A stretch of 64,000 bases of DNA, from NCBI GenBank assembly GCA_015978205.1, contig JADWMM010000001.1, positions 175,465 to 239,464 on the forward strand. Direction: 5' to 3'. Both the position numbers and the translations under genes were made by a program. How positions within the stretch are numbered: the first letter of the stretch is position 1; the number at the start of each line of letters is the position of its first letter. The notes under the pieces are model-generated. The model had not been told where the DNA came from. It made no database searches and was given only the letters and a program-made list of their open reading frames with translations. Below, piece after piece: positions 28,044 to 36,712 of this stretch. Source of the DNA: Alkaliphilus sp. NP8 (lineage in GTDB: Bacteria; Bacillota; Clostridia; Peptostreptococcales; Natronincolaceae).

Positions 28044-28757
28044 CTACTCTGCCATTTCTAAGGCGATTTTCATCATATTAGTAAATGCATTTTTTCGTTC
28101 TTCAGAACTTGTTGCTTCTTGAGTTACTAAGTTGTCAGACACAGTAAGTAAACACGCTGCATTTTTACCAAGCACTTTTGCATTATGAAAAAGTGCAAAA
28201 GCTTCCATTTCCACTGCTACACAGCCATGTTGATCATAAATTTCCTTATATTCTTCAAAGTTTTCTCTATAAAATACATCAGAAGAATGAATTCTTTCTA
28301 TCTGCATGTTAATCCCTAACTCATTTGCATGTTTTATAAGACTCTCGTTTAATTTCTGAGTACCTTCAATAACATCACTTTCATAACCACCTTGTACTTT
28401 AGCATAGCTAGATTCACTCCAAACATCCTTAGCCAAAATTACATCATACAGGTTTACATCTGCAGTATAGCCTCCACAAGATCCGATTCTAATAATATTT
28501 TCTACGTCGTAAAACTTGTATAGCTCATATGAGTAAATTCCCATGCTAGGCATTCCCATTCCACTTGCCATAACAGAAATTCTTCTTCCCTTATAAGTTC
28601 CAGTGTATCCTAAAATATTTCTAACATTATTAAACTGCTTTACATCTTCTAAAAATGTATCTGCTATAAACTTTGCTCGAAGTGGATCTCCAGGCATTAA
28701 AACAGTTTTCGCAATTTCGTCCTTATTTTTTAATTCAATATGTGGTGTTGGTATCAT
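28044..28757 (-). CDS. deoD: Purine nucleoside phosphorylase, DeoD type
   Basis: 237 residues, the hexameric DeoD class. It phosphorolyses purine (deoxy)nucleosides to base plus (deoxy)ribose-1-phosphate. Visible motifs are MPGDPLRAKFIAD (phosphate site), GSCGGY, the VEMEAFALF substrate loop and SDNLVTQE. With xpt downstream it makes a small purine-salvage locus. Confidence 0.95.
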   Translation of the reverse strand: MIPTPHIELKNKDEIAKTVLMPGDPLRAKFIADTFLEDVKQFNNVRNILGYTGTYKGRRISVMASGMGMPSMGIYSYELYKFYDVENIIRIGSCGGYTADVNLYDVILAKDVWSESSYAKVQGGYESDVIEGTQKLNESLIKHANELGINMQIERIHSSDVFYRENFEEYKEIYDQHGCVAVEMEAFALFHNAKVLGKNAACLLTVSDNLVTQEATSSEERKNAFTNMMKIALEMAE

Positions 28758-28970
28758 CTTATTTTCTCCTTAATATTTAATGTGTAAACCCTACTATTAT
28801 TAAAACTAACTTTTAAGTAATAGGCTTTATTTTAAGTTTAATATATCCTACATAGTTTTACAATATACTATACATGAAATATATATATAATCATACTTTT
28901 AAAATTCTAAAAATTTATCATAATGTTATACATTGAATAATTTGATTTTTAAATTTTAATTAACGCTAAA

Positions 28971-29381
28971 TCACCTTTTGTCTTTTTTAATTTCTAAAAA
29001 TCTATCATATTCAGCTATTCTCTTATATAACAAATGAATCATTGGAGTAATAAAAATAAGTATTAATATACCAAATATATATAATTTTGGCATAAGAAAT
29101 ATTCCAATTCCCCTAAAAAAAAGGTTACCACTTATATAAACAAATAAGGTTATAAAATAAACTGAAATATACTTGATGTACATGGATATATGCTTCCTTA
29201 TCAATACTTTTATATATAGCAATTCAATTATAATTGATGTGATGACGGCAATACATATTGAAAAAACGTATGATAAAGGTTGTTCTAAAAACGTATTCCC
29301 AGATATCCAATCAATAAAAAAAGCAATTACCAAACCTGTAAATATTGCGTATAATAGCAATTTCAAATTATATTTAATCAT
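28971..29381 (-). CDS. DUF3021-type four-helix membrane protein, partner of LytTR regulator
   Basis: 136 residues with four hydrophobic segments (about 5-25, 36-58, 68-88, 100-122) and a charged C-terminus. Its start lies three bases past the LytTR stop, the typical arrangement of LytTR regulatory systems, where the membrane protein inhibits the DNA-binding partner. Family assigned by topology and context more than by motif. Confidence 0.65.
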   Translation of the reverse strand: MIKYNLKLLLYAIFTGLVIAFFIDWISGNTFLEQPLSYVFSICIAVITSIIIELLYIKVLIRKHISMYIKYISVYFITLFVYISGNLFFRGIGIFLMPKLYIFGILILIFITPMIHLLYKRIAEYDRFLEIKKDKR

Positions 29382-29384
29382 ATT

Positions 29385-29924
29385 TCACCTCATACCTAAA
29401 AATGTTTTAAATGCGGTAACATAGTTTTTGGATACTTCCACTGTAGATTCCGTATCATCGAATGTAAGAAGTAAACGCCTGTTAAACCAAGGTGCTATAG
29501 TACTTACTTTGTCTATATTTACAATAAATGATCTACTTATTCGAATAAACTGATCATCTGGCAATTTGCCTTCAACTTCATATAGCTTTTCTTTAATCTT
29601 GTACTCGCCTTTTTTAGTCTTACAAAAAACGAATGAAGAACGTGCTTCAAAATACAGTATGTCAAAAATATCTATTATATGATATGTTTCGCCTTCTAAT
29701 CCAATAATCCGATTAGTTTGAGCTTTTGGAATTATAAGCTTCATAATTTGTATCAACTTATCCAGTTCATTACTACGAAATACAAAGCATGGAATATGGT
29801 TATTTTCGTATCCTTGTTCAACCAAATAAATATCCGCATTATTATAAAAAGTTATCCCCATATGCTTACATTTATTAATAATTTTTTCTCTCGTTGAATG
29901 TTGACATACCAAACCTAGTTTCAT
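29385..29924 (-). CDS. LytTR-family DNA-binding regulator (no receiver domain)
   Basis: 179 residues. A small N-terminal alpha/beta segment of about 75 residues precedes a LytTR domain with IIDIFDILYFEARSSFV, the KLPDDQFIRISRSFIVNIDKV block and a WFNRRLLLTF strand. There is no phospho-receiver domain, so control is by protein partner; the membrane protein encoded immediately downstream fits. Upstream by 10 bp is an Lnt-like gene, making a three-gene operon. Confidence 0.88.
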   Translation of the reverse strand: MKLGLVCQHSTREKIINKCKHMGITFYNNADIYLVEQGYENNHIPCFVFRSNELDKLIQIMKLIIPKAQTNRIIGLEGETYHIIDIFDILYFEARSSFVFCKTKKGEYKIKEKLYEVEGKLPDDQFIRISRSFIVNIDKVSTIAPWFNRRLLLTFDDTESTVEVSKNYVTAFKTFLGMR

Positions 29925-29934
29925 AATATCTCCT

Positions 29935-31389
29935 TTAAGTTCTGTTCCTATTTATAAATAATTTAATAAATGAGTATAGCAACATGGATATTACTATCCA
30001 AATTACATAATCTCCGATATATGTGTATACGGTGTTAACTCCTTTAATAGGCAATTGTCCTCTATTAATCCAAATAGTATTTGTAAAGTGATCCATTTCA
30101 CTTACTACTTGTCCAGTATAGTCAACGATCATTGACGTACCATTAACAGTTTGTGTAACAACATTAGACCCATTTTCAAGTCCTCTAAAAGTACCTACAA
30201 TAGCGTGATATGGAGAAATCTCTTTCCAGTCTGCAGATGGAATAAATAAAGAATCTACATCCAGGTGGCCAGCTTGCTTTACAATTTGAGGAAAATCTTT
30301 ATCCCAACAAATAATACCTGAAAGTGTACCGTATTTTGTGTCAGCAGCTTGTAAAACCTTATTACCTTCCACTGAGCCTTCAAAGGCATTTCCACCATAC
30401 TTATAGTGCTCCATCATTATTGTACCATTATCACTGATAATATACAGCACATTCTCATGTTTATTTGGAGGATTATTTAACACATATAGTGTGGTAACAA
30501 TAGTGATATCCTCTTCATCCGCTAATTTTGATATTTTTTCAAGTGTTGATTTTCTTTGTTCATATGACACTACAATAGTTGCCTCAGAATGTGCTACTAC
30601 ATGAGCTCCATTTAAAGCCTCCTGTTTTGTTAACTCCAACACTTTTTCCAAATTACCTTCAGATTTTTCTTTGAATGACTCTGGATTATTCTTAAAATCT
30701 GAGAATAAATCTGCAGTTTCTTGAACAGTACGGTCTAAAGTATGAAGACCTGAAACAGAATATAAATCACTTCTATCTACGCTATATAAACGAATACTAC
30801 TAAAAATAATAATGATTACTATAACTGTTAAAAATCCTACTGAATATAAATTATCTAACTTATGTTTACGATTTTTAATGATCCAATAAAAAACTGAACC
30901 AAACCATGTAATAACAAATGTTAACCCTACTGCACCAACTACAGATGCAAGCTGTGCAACAACTAGAAAATTATGTTGTGAATAACCTAGGATACCGAAA
31001 CTACCGAATGGATTAAAATTAGCATTAGCATAGTCTATTAGAGTATAAAGTCCAGGTAGTATTAACGTTGCTGATAATGCTTTCGACCTTTTAAAAGCGA
31101 AATGCTGTGCAATAAATGGTGTTGCTAATGTTCCACCGGCTATAGCTGGAATTAAATTAAATAGGGGCATGCCTATGTCAGGTAGCATATTATAAAAACT
31201 AATACTATTTGCAATACTTGTAGCCAAAAATATTAACAAAACTGCTTTTAATGTCTTCATATTCTCCATTGCTAGAAGTAAAAATATTGGGAACATAAAT
31301 GCAAAAATTCCATACAAATATTTACCATTGCTCAGCACCATAGCAATGAATCCAAGCAATAGGTATATACAAGATATATTTTTTTTCAT
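29935..31389 (-). CDS. Apolipoprotein N-acyltransferase-like membrane nitrilase-family protein
   Basis: 484 residues from the ATG at 31389 (SD AAAGGGG; an upstream ATG at 31407 overlaps the SD). Six or so N-terminal helices, an external carbon-nitrogen hydrolase domain at about 225-450 and a final TM helix give the Lnt layout. Triad candidates are E (HSEAT), K (HYKYGG) and C (IICWDKDF). Lnt transfers a third acyl chain to lipoproteins. Classical Lnt is usually missing in Firmicutes, so a different acceptor is possible. In an operon with LytTR and a DUF3021-type gene. Confidence 0.75.
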   Translation of the reverse strand: MKKNISCIYLLLGFIAMVLSNGKYLYGIFAFMFPIFLLLAMENMKTLKAVLLIFLATSIANSISFYNMLPDIGMPLFNLIPAIAGGTLATPFIAQHFAFKRSKALSATLILPGLYTLIDYANANFNPFGSFGILGYSQHNFLVVAQLASVVGAVGLTFVITWFGSVFYWIIKNRKHKLDNLYSVGFLTVIVIIIIFSSIRLYSVDRSDLYSVSGLHTLDRTVQETADLFSDFKNNPESFKEKSEGNLEKVLELTKQEALNGAHVVAHSEATIVVSYEQRKSTLEKISKLADEEDITIVTTLYVLNNPPNKHENVLYIISDNGTIMMEHYKYGGNAFEGSVEGNKVLQAADTKYGTLSGIICWDKDFPQIVKQAGHLDVDSLFIPSADWKEISPYHAIVGTFRGLENGSNVVTQTVNGTSMIVDYTGQVVSEMDHFTNTIWINRGQLPIKGVNTVYTYIGDYVIWIVISMLLYSFIKLFINRNRT

Positions 31390-31504
31390 AAAAAGAACCC
31401 CTTTCATATTTTATAAATTCATTGTACTCTGTTTTGTTCTATTTGTACTGTTATACACATAGAAAGGACAATAAATTATATGAAAGGGCATTTATATAAG
31501 CTAA

Positions 31505-32284
31505 TTATTTTAAATTATATCGATTATACAAGTTTATAACTCTTTCTAACATACCTTCACTATCTAGCCATATATCAGGTTCAAAACCTACACCATCAAT
31601 GAAATGAGGAGGATATTTGTTCATATCAAGACCAGCACCTAAATAAACAAGTAAATTCGAGTTAGGAAGAAACATTACTTGTAAATCTGATACAGCTTGG
31701 CATCCTGATGTATTGTTACCAACAAATACTACATTACCTAAAGTCCTGAGATACCCAATAAAATCTTCACCAGAAGAAGCAACACCTTTATCCATTAAAA
31801 CAAATATAGTATTCTCATTGTTTACCCATTTACTATCATTTTTTTCAACTACCCAAGTATCATAAGCTTTATTATCTAATGCTTCATCTCTTGATCCATA
31901 ATAGCTTTTTGCTACTTTATTCAACCTAGGCATATCGTATTTTTTCAAAAATGGTTCAATAGCTATATCTTTTTCCTTTTTCTGTCCGTATAAATAAAGC
32001 TTACTATATCTTTTCATACTGCTTTTTCCTGTCCGAGGAGTAGTACCTGTATAGTTCTCAAACCAAAATTTGGACCAAAGCTCACTTCCACCAGGATTAC
32101 CTTTCAAATCTATAATAAAAACACTTTCTTCTTTAAGCTGTAAGCCACTTTCACTTAAATACTTCAGTGTGTTCTCTTCTGGTTTGTCAGAAAGATTTCT
32201 ACATATTAAAACTGGTATTCCTTGTATTGTTTTTTGTTCAAATGCTGTTTGATTTTTATGAACCTTCTGAGACACTTTAGACAA
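31505..32284 (-). CDS. S41-family protease, C-terminal part (downstream half of a split gene)
   Basis: Frame of 259 residues starting with TTG and no usable SD. It contains the core of a tail-specific S41 peptidase: FIIDLKGNPGGS, then GVASSGEDF with the candidate nucleophile Ser. It lacks the N-terminal part, which is present in another frame immediately upstream (32277-32897), overlapping by eight bases. A single-base indel in the overlap would give one protein of about 465 residues. Most likely the product of one frameshifted gene, or of programmed frameshifting. Confidence 0.7.
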   Translation of the reverse strand: MSKVSQKVHKNQTAFEQKTIQGIPVLICRNLSDKPEENTLKYLSESGLQLKEESVFIIDLKGNPGGSELWSKFWFENYTGTTPRTGKSSMKRYSKLYLYGQKKEKDIAIEPFLKKYDMPRLNKVAKSYYGSRDEALDNKAYDTWVVEKNDSKWVNNENTIFVLMDKGVASSGEDFIGYLRTLGNVVFVGNNTSGCQAVSDLQVMFLPNSNLLVYLGAGLDMNKYPPHFIDGVGFEPDIWLDSEGMLERVINLYNRYNLK

Positions 32285-32897
32285 CTTCTCTATTTATAGA
32301 TTTAAAATATCTTTTTTTATTATCAACTACATAATAAAAACCATTATCATTTTTTTTGACTTCTATTTGTTGATTACAATAGTAATTTAGAATATGTTTT
32401 TTATTGACTGATACTCCCCCTATCTTCATATGCCCATCTGTAATAAAAGAAAGGTGTTCAAGAAATAGCGTATTTAAATCAGTAATAGATATGTCGTCTT
32501 GAGTATCTATTCTATTCATAACTTTAGTTTTTATCTGCTCAAATACCTTGTCACCACCATAATAACCATAACCACCATATACGTATTTTAATATTCGAAA
32601 TAAATAATCTACATCTTCTAAGGCATCCTCTTTCGATATCCTGTGGTCTGTTACTGCTCGTGGTTGTAATAAAGTGTCTATTTCCTCATCTGTAAATCCC
32701 TCTTTATTGCCTACTACCTTGTATATATACTGCTTAATATCATTTTTAGATTCAGACTCCATTATGTTTTTTCTTTCCTCATTAACTTCTCTAATTACCT
32801 CATTAAAATCTATTTCTTGGTCTTTTTTAAATGATGTTATGAAAAATACCGCTATAATTATTATTACTACGATTATTATTACTGGATATTTTTTCAT
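32277..32897 (-). CDS. S41-family protease, N-terminal part (upstream half of a split gene)
   Basis: 206 residues with an N-terminal membrane anchor (about 4-22) and the N-terminal half of a Clostridial S41 protease, including FITDGHMKIG. It ends in a stop just where the second half begins in a different frame. No Ser/Lys catalytic core is present in this half. SD AGGAGG precedes the ATG. The AraC-type regulator gene lies 12 bp upstream in the same direction. Confidence 0.7.
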   Translation of the reverse strand: MKKYPVIIIVVIIIIAVFFITSFKKDQEIDFNEVIREVNEERKNIMESESKNDIKQYIYKVVGNKEGFTDEEIDTLLQPRAVTDHRISKEDALEDVDYLFRILKYVYGGYGYYGGDKVFEQIKTKVMNRIDTQDDISITDLNTLFLEHLSFITDGHMKIGGVSVNKKHILNYYCNQQIEVKKNDNGFYYVVDNKKRYFKSINREVV

Positions 32898-32909
32898 TTA
32901 ATGCTCCTC

Positions 32910-33767
32910 CTATTTAATAGGTATATAAATATCTAACTCTGAATTTTCATCTCCTGGATTAAATCTTTCATCATAGTACTCAAAATCATGAGATTTAGCT
33001 GGTTCATACTCTGACCTTGGTAACCATGAGCCATATATATATTCATAGGTATCTCCTAATCTGTCAATCGAGCCCTTGTGAGTAAAAATAGCATATTTGT
33101 TTTTTCCTACTGTAAATCCTTCCATTTCTTTAGGTATATTCTTAAAAGAATTCACCTCTTGGCAAACAAAATATGTAAACTTGCTATCATCAGTTAGGTT
33201 TTCTACAAACTCACATACTCCCATAGCCACATTATCATTTACAACATTCTTTATTTCACCTATTCTAGCATTAAATTTTTTCCAAAGCTCCGGTATTTCA
33301 TTATTGTTATTGCTTCCATAGTATTTCATTCCTACTATCATAAATTTATCTTTTTCAATTATTTTAGGTTCCATACTAATTCCTCCATTCAAATGTTTTA
33401 ATTTTATATCTGTTAACTTCTTTTTCTGAAATAAAACTAAATTTTCACCATTTTTCCTATATTGATGTGGTGTCATCCCATATAGCTTTTTAAATGAACG
33501 AGTAAAGGCCGCTTGAGATCCAAATTGATACTTTAAGGCTATATCAATTATTCTTTCATTAGTCATAATTAAGTCATTTCCAGCCTCAGTTAATCTTCTC
33601 TTTCTTATAAATTCTTTCATGTTATCTCCAACTATAGCTCCAAATATTCTATGAAAATGATATAGTGAAAAATACGTTTTATTTGCAATTTCTTTAAGTT
33701 CAATCTCTTCAGTAAGATTCTCTTCAACATAATCTAAAGCATTTTTTATTCTAATAATATAATCCAC
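32910..33767 (-). CDS. AraC-family regulator with GyrI-like effector domain
   Basis: 285 residues. The two HTH motifs of AraC are N-terminal (about 8-108: LKEIANKTYFSLYHFHRIF and IIDIALKYQFGSQAAFTRSFKKLYGMTPHQYR). A GyrI-like/SOUL small-molecule binding domain follows at about 130-285 (EPKIIEKDKFMIVGMKYYG ... YIYGSWLPRS). This is the Rob/BmrR-like layout, typical of regulators that respond to amphipathic drugs or metabolites. Downstream gene is the split S41 protease. Confidence 0.92.
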   Translation of the reverse strand: MDYIIRIKNALDYVEENLTEEIELKEIANKTYFSLYHFHRIFGAIVGDNMKEFIRKRRLTEAGNDLIMTNERIIDIALKYQFGSQAAFTRSFKKLYGMTPHQYRKNGENLVLFQKKKLTDIKLKHLNGGISMEPKIIEKDKFMIVGMKYYGSNNNNEIPELWKKFNARIGEIKNVVNDNVAMGVCEFVENLTDDSKFTYFVCQEVNSFKNIPKEMEGFTVGKNKYAIFTHKGSIDRLGDTYEYIYGSWLPRSEYEPAKSHDFEYYDERFNPGDENSELDIYIPIK

Positions 33768-33884
33768 TTTTCTTTACCTCCCGGAAGGTTTATAACTATA
33801 TAATAGCAGGCTTCATATCTTAAGTTTTGATTTTTTTTGCTATATATGTGTATTTATATATAAATTCAAGTTTTATCTGAAACT

Positions 33885-34769
33885 TCAATTATTTTCAACT
33901 ATTTCAACAAACTTTTCTGAAGCTGGAGATAGCGATACACTCTTTAAAAAACAAAAGCCTATACTTCTTTTAGGTATTTCTTCTTTTAGAGGCACTTCAT
34001 ATAATTGGTTGCTTTTTATATACTCCTGAGAAAATTCTTTAGTAACACAGGCTATCCCTAGATTTATTTTAGCAAACTCTAACAATAATTCATGAGATCC
34101 TAGCTCAATTTCAGGCATAATTCTTATACCCTTTGACATCATATATTTTTCCACATATTGTCTAGAGTTTGATTTCCTCTCTAGGAATATTAGAGGTAAT
34201 TTGGCTAATTCGTTGAAGCCTAATGGTTGAGAAATTTTGTTTCTATACTTTTCACCACAAACAAAAACATCTTGTACTTTTAAACATTCCCTTATTTCTA
34301 TAGAAGAGTCATGAATCGGCAAATTACAAATTGCTATATCAATTTCACCAGATTTTAGCATATTACAAAGTTCTATAGTTGTACGATTTATGATTTTTAG
34401 CTGGATATTTGAATAATTGTTATGAAATATCTCAAGGTATGGTAATAAGAAGTATCTAGAAATTGTGTCTCCTACACCTATTTTTAGTTCGCCTGCCATC
34501 ATTCCTTTAGCTTCTAGTAACTTCTTTTCACCTGTATTGATTAGATTTATAGCTGAACTTGCATACTCAAACAATAGATGTCCTTCATTAGTAAGGGATA
34601 CTCCCTTAGACATTCTAGTAAAAAGTCGAATTTCAAGCTCTCTTTCGAGTTGCATAATAGATTGACTTACAGCTGGCTGAGTCATAAATAGCTTTCTTGC
34701 TGCTTTTGAAAAGCTTTGACATCTTGCCACCTCACAAAAAACTTTATATAAATCTAGTTTCGTTGTCAT
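33885..34769 (-). CDS. LysR-family transcriptional regulator
   Basis: 294 residues. N-terminal winged HTH (FCEVARCQSFSKAARKLFMTQPAVSQSIMQLE) and a C-terminal periplasmic-binding-protein-like effector domain (GELKIGVGDTISRYFLLPYLE). It is divergent from the CofE-like gene (34892), and the 122-bp intergenic region would carry the shared operator, so the CofE-like gene is its probable target. The N-terminal similarity is to CysL/CbbR-type members. Effector unknown. Confidence 0.93.
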   Translation of the reverse strand: MTTKLDLYKVFCEVARCQSFSKAARKLFMTQPAVSQSIMQLERELEIRLFTRMSKGVSLTNEGHLLFEYASSAINLINTGEKKLLEAKGMMAGELKIGVGDTISRYFLLPYLEIFHNNYSNIQLKIINRTTIELCNMLKSGEIDIAICNLPIHDSSIEIRECLKVQDVFVCGEKYRNKISQPLGFNELAKLPLIFLERKSNSRQYVEKYMMSKGIRIMPEIELGSHELLLEFAKINLGIACVTKEFSQEYIKSNQLYEVPLKEEIPKRSIGFCFLKSVSLSPASEKFVEIVENN

Positions 34770-34891
34770 ATAAGCACTCCTTATACCTATTATTTGATAT
34801 ATTTATTTTACTTATACCATATAAATGATGTATATTACAAGTATAGAAGATAAATTCTATATAAAAGTGATTAATTAAGGAGCGATTCTAA

Positions 34892-36082
34892 ATGGAAAGA
34901 ATAGTAGGTACTGTTTCAAGGGGTCTTCGTACTCCTATTATTAACCAAGGCGATTCTATACCTGAAATTGTTGTAAATACTGTATTAAAAGCTTCTGAAT
35001 CAGAAGGATTCAATATTAATGATAAAGATATTGTGTCAATAACTGAGTCTGTAGTTGCCCGTGCTCAAGGAAACTATGCAAGTATTGATGCTATTGCAAA
35101 GGATGTAGCTTCAAAGTTTGGAGAAGATACAATAGGTGTAACTTTTCCTATTTTAAGTCGTAACCGTTTTGCTATTTGTCTTCGTGGTATTGCAAAGGGT
35201 GCTAAGAAGATTGTTTTAATGCTTAGCTATCCATCAGACGAGGTAGGTAATCACTTAGTAGATCTAGATATGCTAGATGAAAAGGGAGTTAATCCTTGGA
35301 CTGATGTGCTTACAGAGGAGCAATTTAGAAATCACTTTGGATATATGCAGCATACCTTTACTGGTGTAGATTATATAGACTATTATAAATCATTAATTCA
35401 AGAGTATGGTGTTGAGTGTGAGATTATTTTTTCCAACAATCCTAAAACAATATTAGATTATACAAAAAATGTTCTTACTTGTGATATTCATACAAGAGCT
35501 AGAACTAAAAGAATATTAAAAGAAAATGGTGCAAATAATGTTTATAGTCTTGATGATATATTATCAGCTTCAATAGATGGTAGTGGCTACAATGAAGCCT
35601 ATGGTCTTTTAGGATCAAATAAATCTACAGAGGAAAGCGTTAAGCTTTTCCCACGAGATTGTCAACCTGTTGTTGATGAAATTCAAGCTAAACTTAAAGA
35701 AGCTACAGGCAAAACTGTTGAAGTTATGATTTATGGAGATGGTGCATTTAAAGATCCTGTAGGAAAAATTTGGGAGCTAGCTGATCCTGTTGTATCTCCA
35801 GCCTATACTGCAGGACTTGAAGGTACACCTAATGAGGTGAAAATTAAATACCTTGCAGATAATGACTTTGCTCACCTAAAGGGTGATGAGCTTAATGAAG
35901 CTATCTCTGAATATATTAGAAATAAAAAATCTGATCTTACTGGTGCTATGGCAGCTCAAGGTACTACTCCAAGAAGACTTACTGATCTTATAGGATCTCT
36001 TTGTGACCTGACTTCAGGAAGTGGAGATAAAGGTACTCCAGTAGTTTATATCCAAGGATATTTTGATAACTATACAAAATAA
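34892..36082 (+). CDS. CofE-like (F420-0:gamma-glutamyl ligase family) protein
   Basis: 396 residues. Motifs of the CofE fold are visible: DIVSITESVVARAQGN near 45-60, IVLMLSYPSDEVGN, and a GDGAFKDPVGKIWELADPVVSPAYT segment near 290. In methanogens and actinobacteria CofE adds glutamate to F420-0; most Clostridia do not make F420, and no cof/fbi gene is in this window. This longer Clostridial family therefore probably ligates something else. Control by the divergent LysR gene is likely. SD AAGGAGCG precedes the ATG. Confidence 0.75.
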   Translation: MERIVGTVSRGLRTPIINQGDSIPEIVVNTVLKASESEGFNINDKDIVSITESVVARAQGNYASIDAIAKDVASKFGEDTIGVTFPILSRNRFAICLRGIAKGAKKIVLMLSYPSDEVGNHLVDLDMLDEKGVNPWTDVLTEEQFRNHFGYMQHTFTGVDYIDYYKSLIQEYGVECEIIFSNNPKTILDYTKNVLTCDIHTRARTKRILKENGANNVYSLDDILSASIDGSGYNEAYGLLGSNKSTEESVKLFPRDCQPVVDEIQAKLKEATGKTVEVMIYGDGAFKDPVGKIWELADPVVSPAYTAGLEGTPNEVKIKYLADNDFAHLKGDELNEAISEYIRNKKSDLTGAMAAQGTTPRRLTDLIGSLCDLTSGSGDKGTPVVYIQGYFDNYTK

Positions 36083-36120
36083 TATCTTTATAGTAAATGT
36101 AATATATGAAATTATTTTTC

Positions 36121-36178
36121 AAAAATCGTGGTTACTTATGGTAGGGTTCGCCGTATCGCTGTAACCACGGTTTTTATT
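36121..36178 (+). terminator. Terminator of the CofE-like gene
   Basis: AAAAATCGTGGTTAC pairs with GTAACCACGGTTTTT (one G-U); a 25-nt loop; T-run beyond. Confidence 0.8.
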
Positions 36179-36202
36179 TGGCTACGTATATTAAAAAAAT
36201 AT

Positions 36203-36697
36203 CTACGATAAATCATCACCTATTGATTTGCCATAATTTACTATAGCGGACATTTCTTGATTAGTTATATTAAAGCTCGTATTTTCAGCAATTATTTCTA
36301 CTATTTGCAATATATATGTGAATGAACTATCGAAGCTATCATCTAAACAATCACAAAAGTTTAGCACTAATGGTTCAATAGTTTTCAATTCCTGTACTGT
36401 GGTAGGTATAACTTCAGATGCTTTATAATTCCAATATTGTAATACTCTTTTACGCTCTGTATGATTAGACTTTCGAATTAATCTGTACACTATGCTAAGC
36501 TTTGGATTAAAACCTCCAATCTCAAACTCTAAATTTTGAGAGTAGTTAATAAGAACATGAGGACTTTCTATATTTCTTGTATCTACCTTTACTAACGATA
36601 AATTTATAGGCTTCTTATTTGGGGTTAAATCATTTGGAAAATTATCCTTGCATATTTTTCCACAATTTAAAAAAGGCATACCTAAACAAACGTGCAT
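36203..36697 (-). CDS. DUF4489-like protein, single domain
   Basis: 164 residues with one copy of the domain that occurs twice in the neighbouring gene: LNCGKICKDNFP, then PINLSLVKVDT, PHVLINYSQNLEFE, YRLIRK, VLNFCDCL and FNITNQEMSAIV. The FCDCL cysteine pair and the IKCG/LNCG start recur in each copy. This pattern is what I associate with DUF4489, a Clostridial family of unknown role sometimes found with spore-surface genes. Starts 16 bp after the two-domain gene with a good SD. Confidence 0.6.
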   Translation of the reverse strand: MHVCLGMPFLNCGKICKDNFPNDLTPNKKPINLSLVKVDTRNIESPHVLINYSQNLEFEIGGFNPKLSIVYRLIRKSNHTERKRVLQYWNYKASEVIPTTVQELKTIEPLVLNFCDCLDDSFDSSFTYILQIVEIIAENTSFNITNQEMSAIVNYGKSIGDDLS

Positions 36698-36712
36698 GAA
36701 TTCCCCTCCTTT

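Noticed and set aside
27917..28970. Purine riboswitch upstream of xpt or deoD
   Set aside because: I searched by eye for the conserved purine-riboswitch core (P1 TATA, GTTTCTACC-like J2/3) and did not find it on the minus strand.
36142..36158. A stretch in inverted orientation resembling the rlmH-type att (GGTTCGCCGTATC against GGTGAACCGTATC)
   Set aside because: Only about ten of thirteen to fourteen bases agree, it is in the opposite orientation and it lies in the loop of the CofE-like terminator. I could not support a second island from 36.1 to 39.9 kb.
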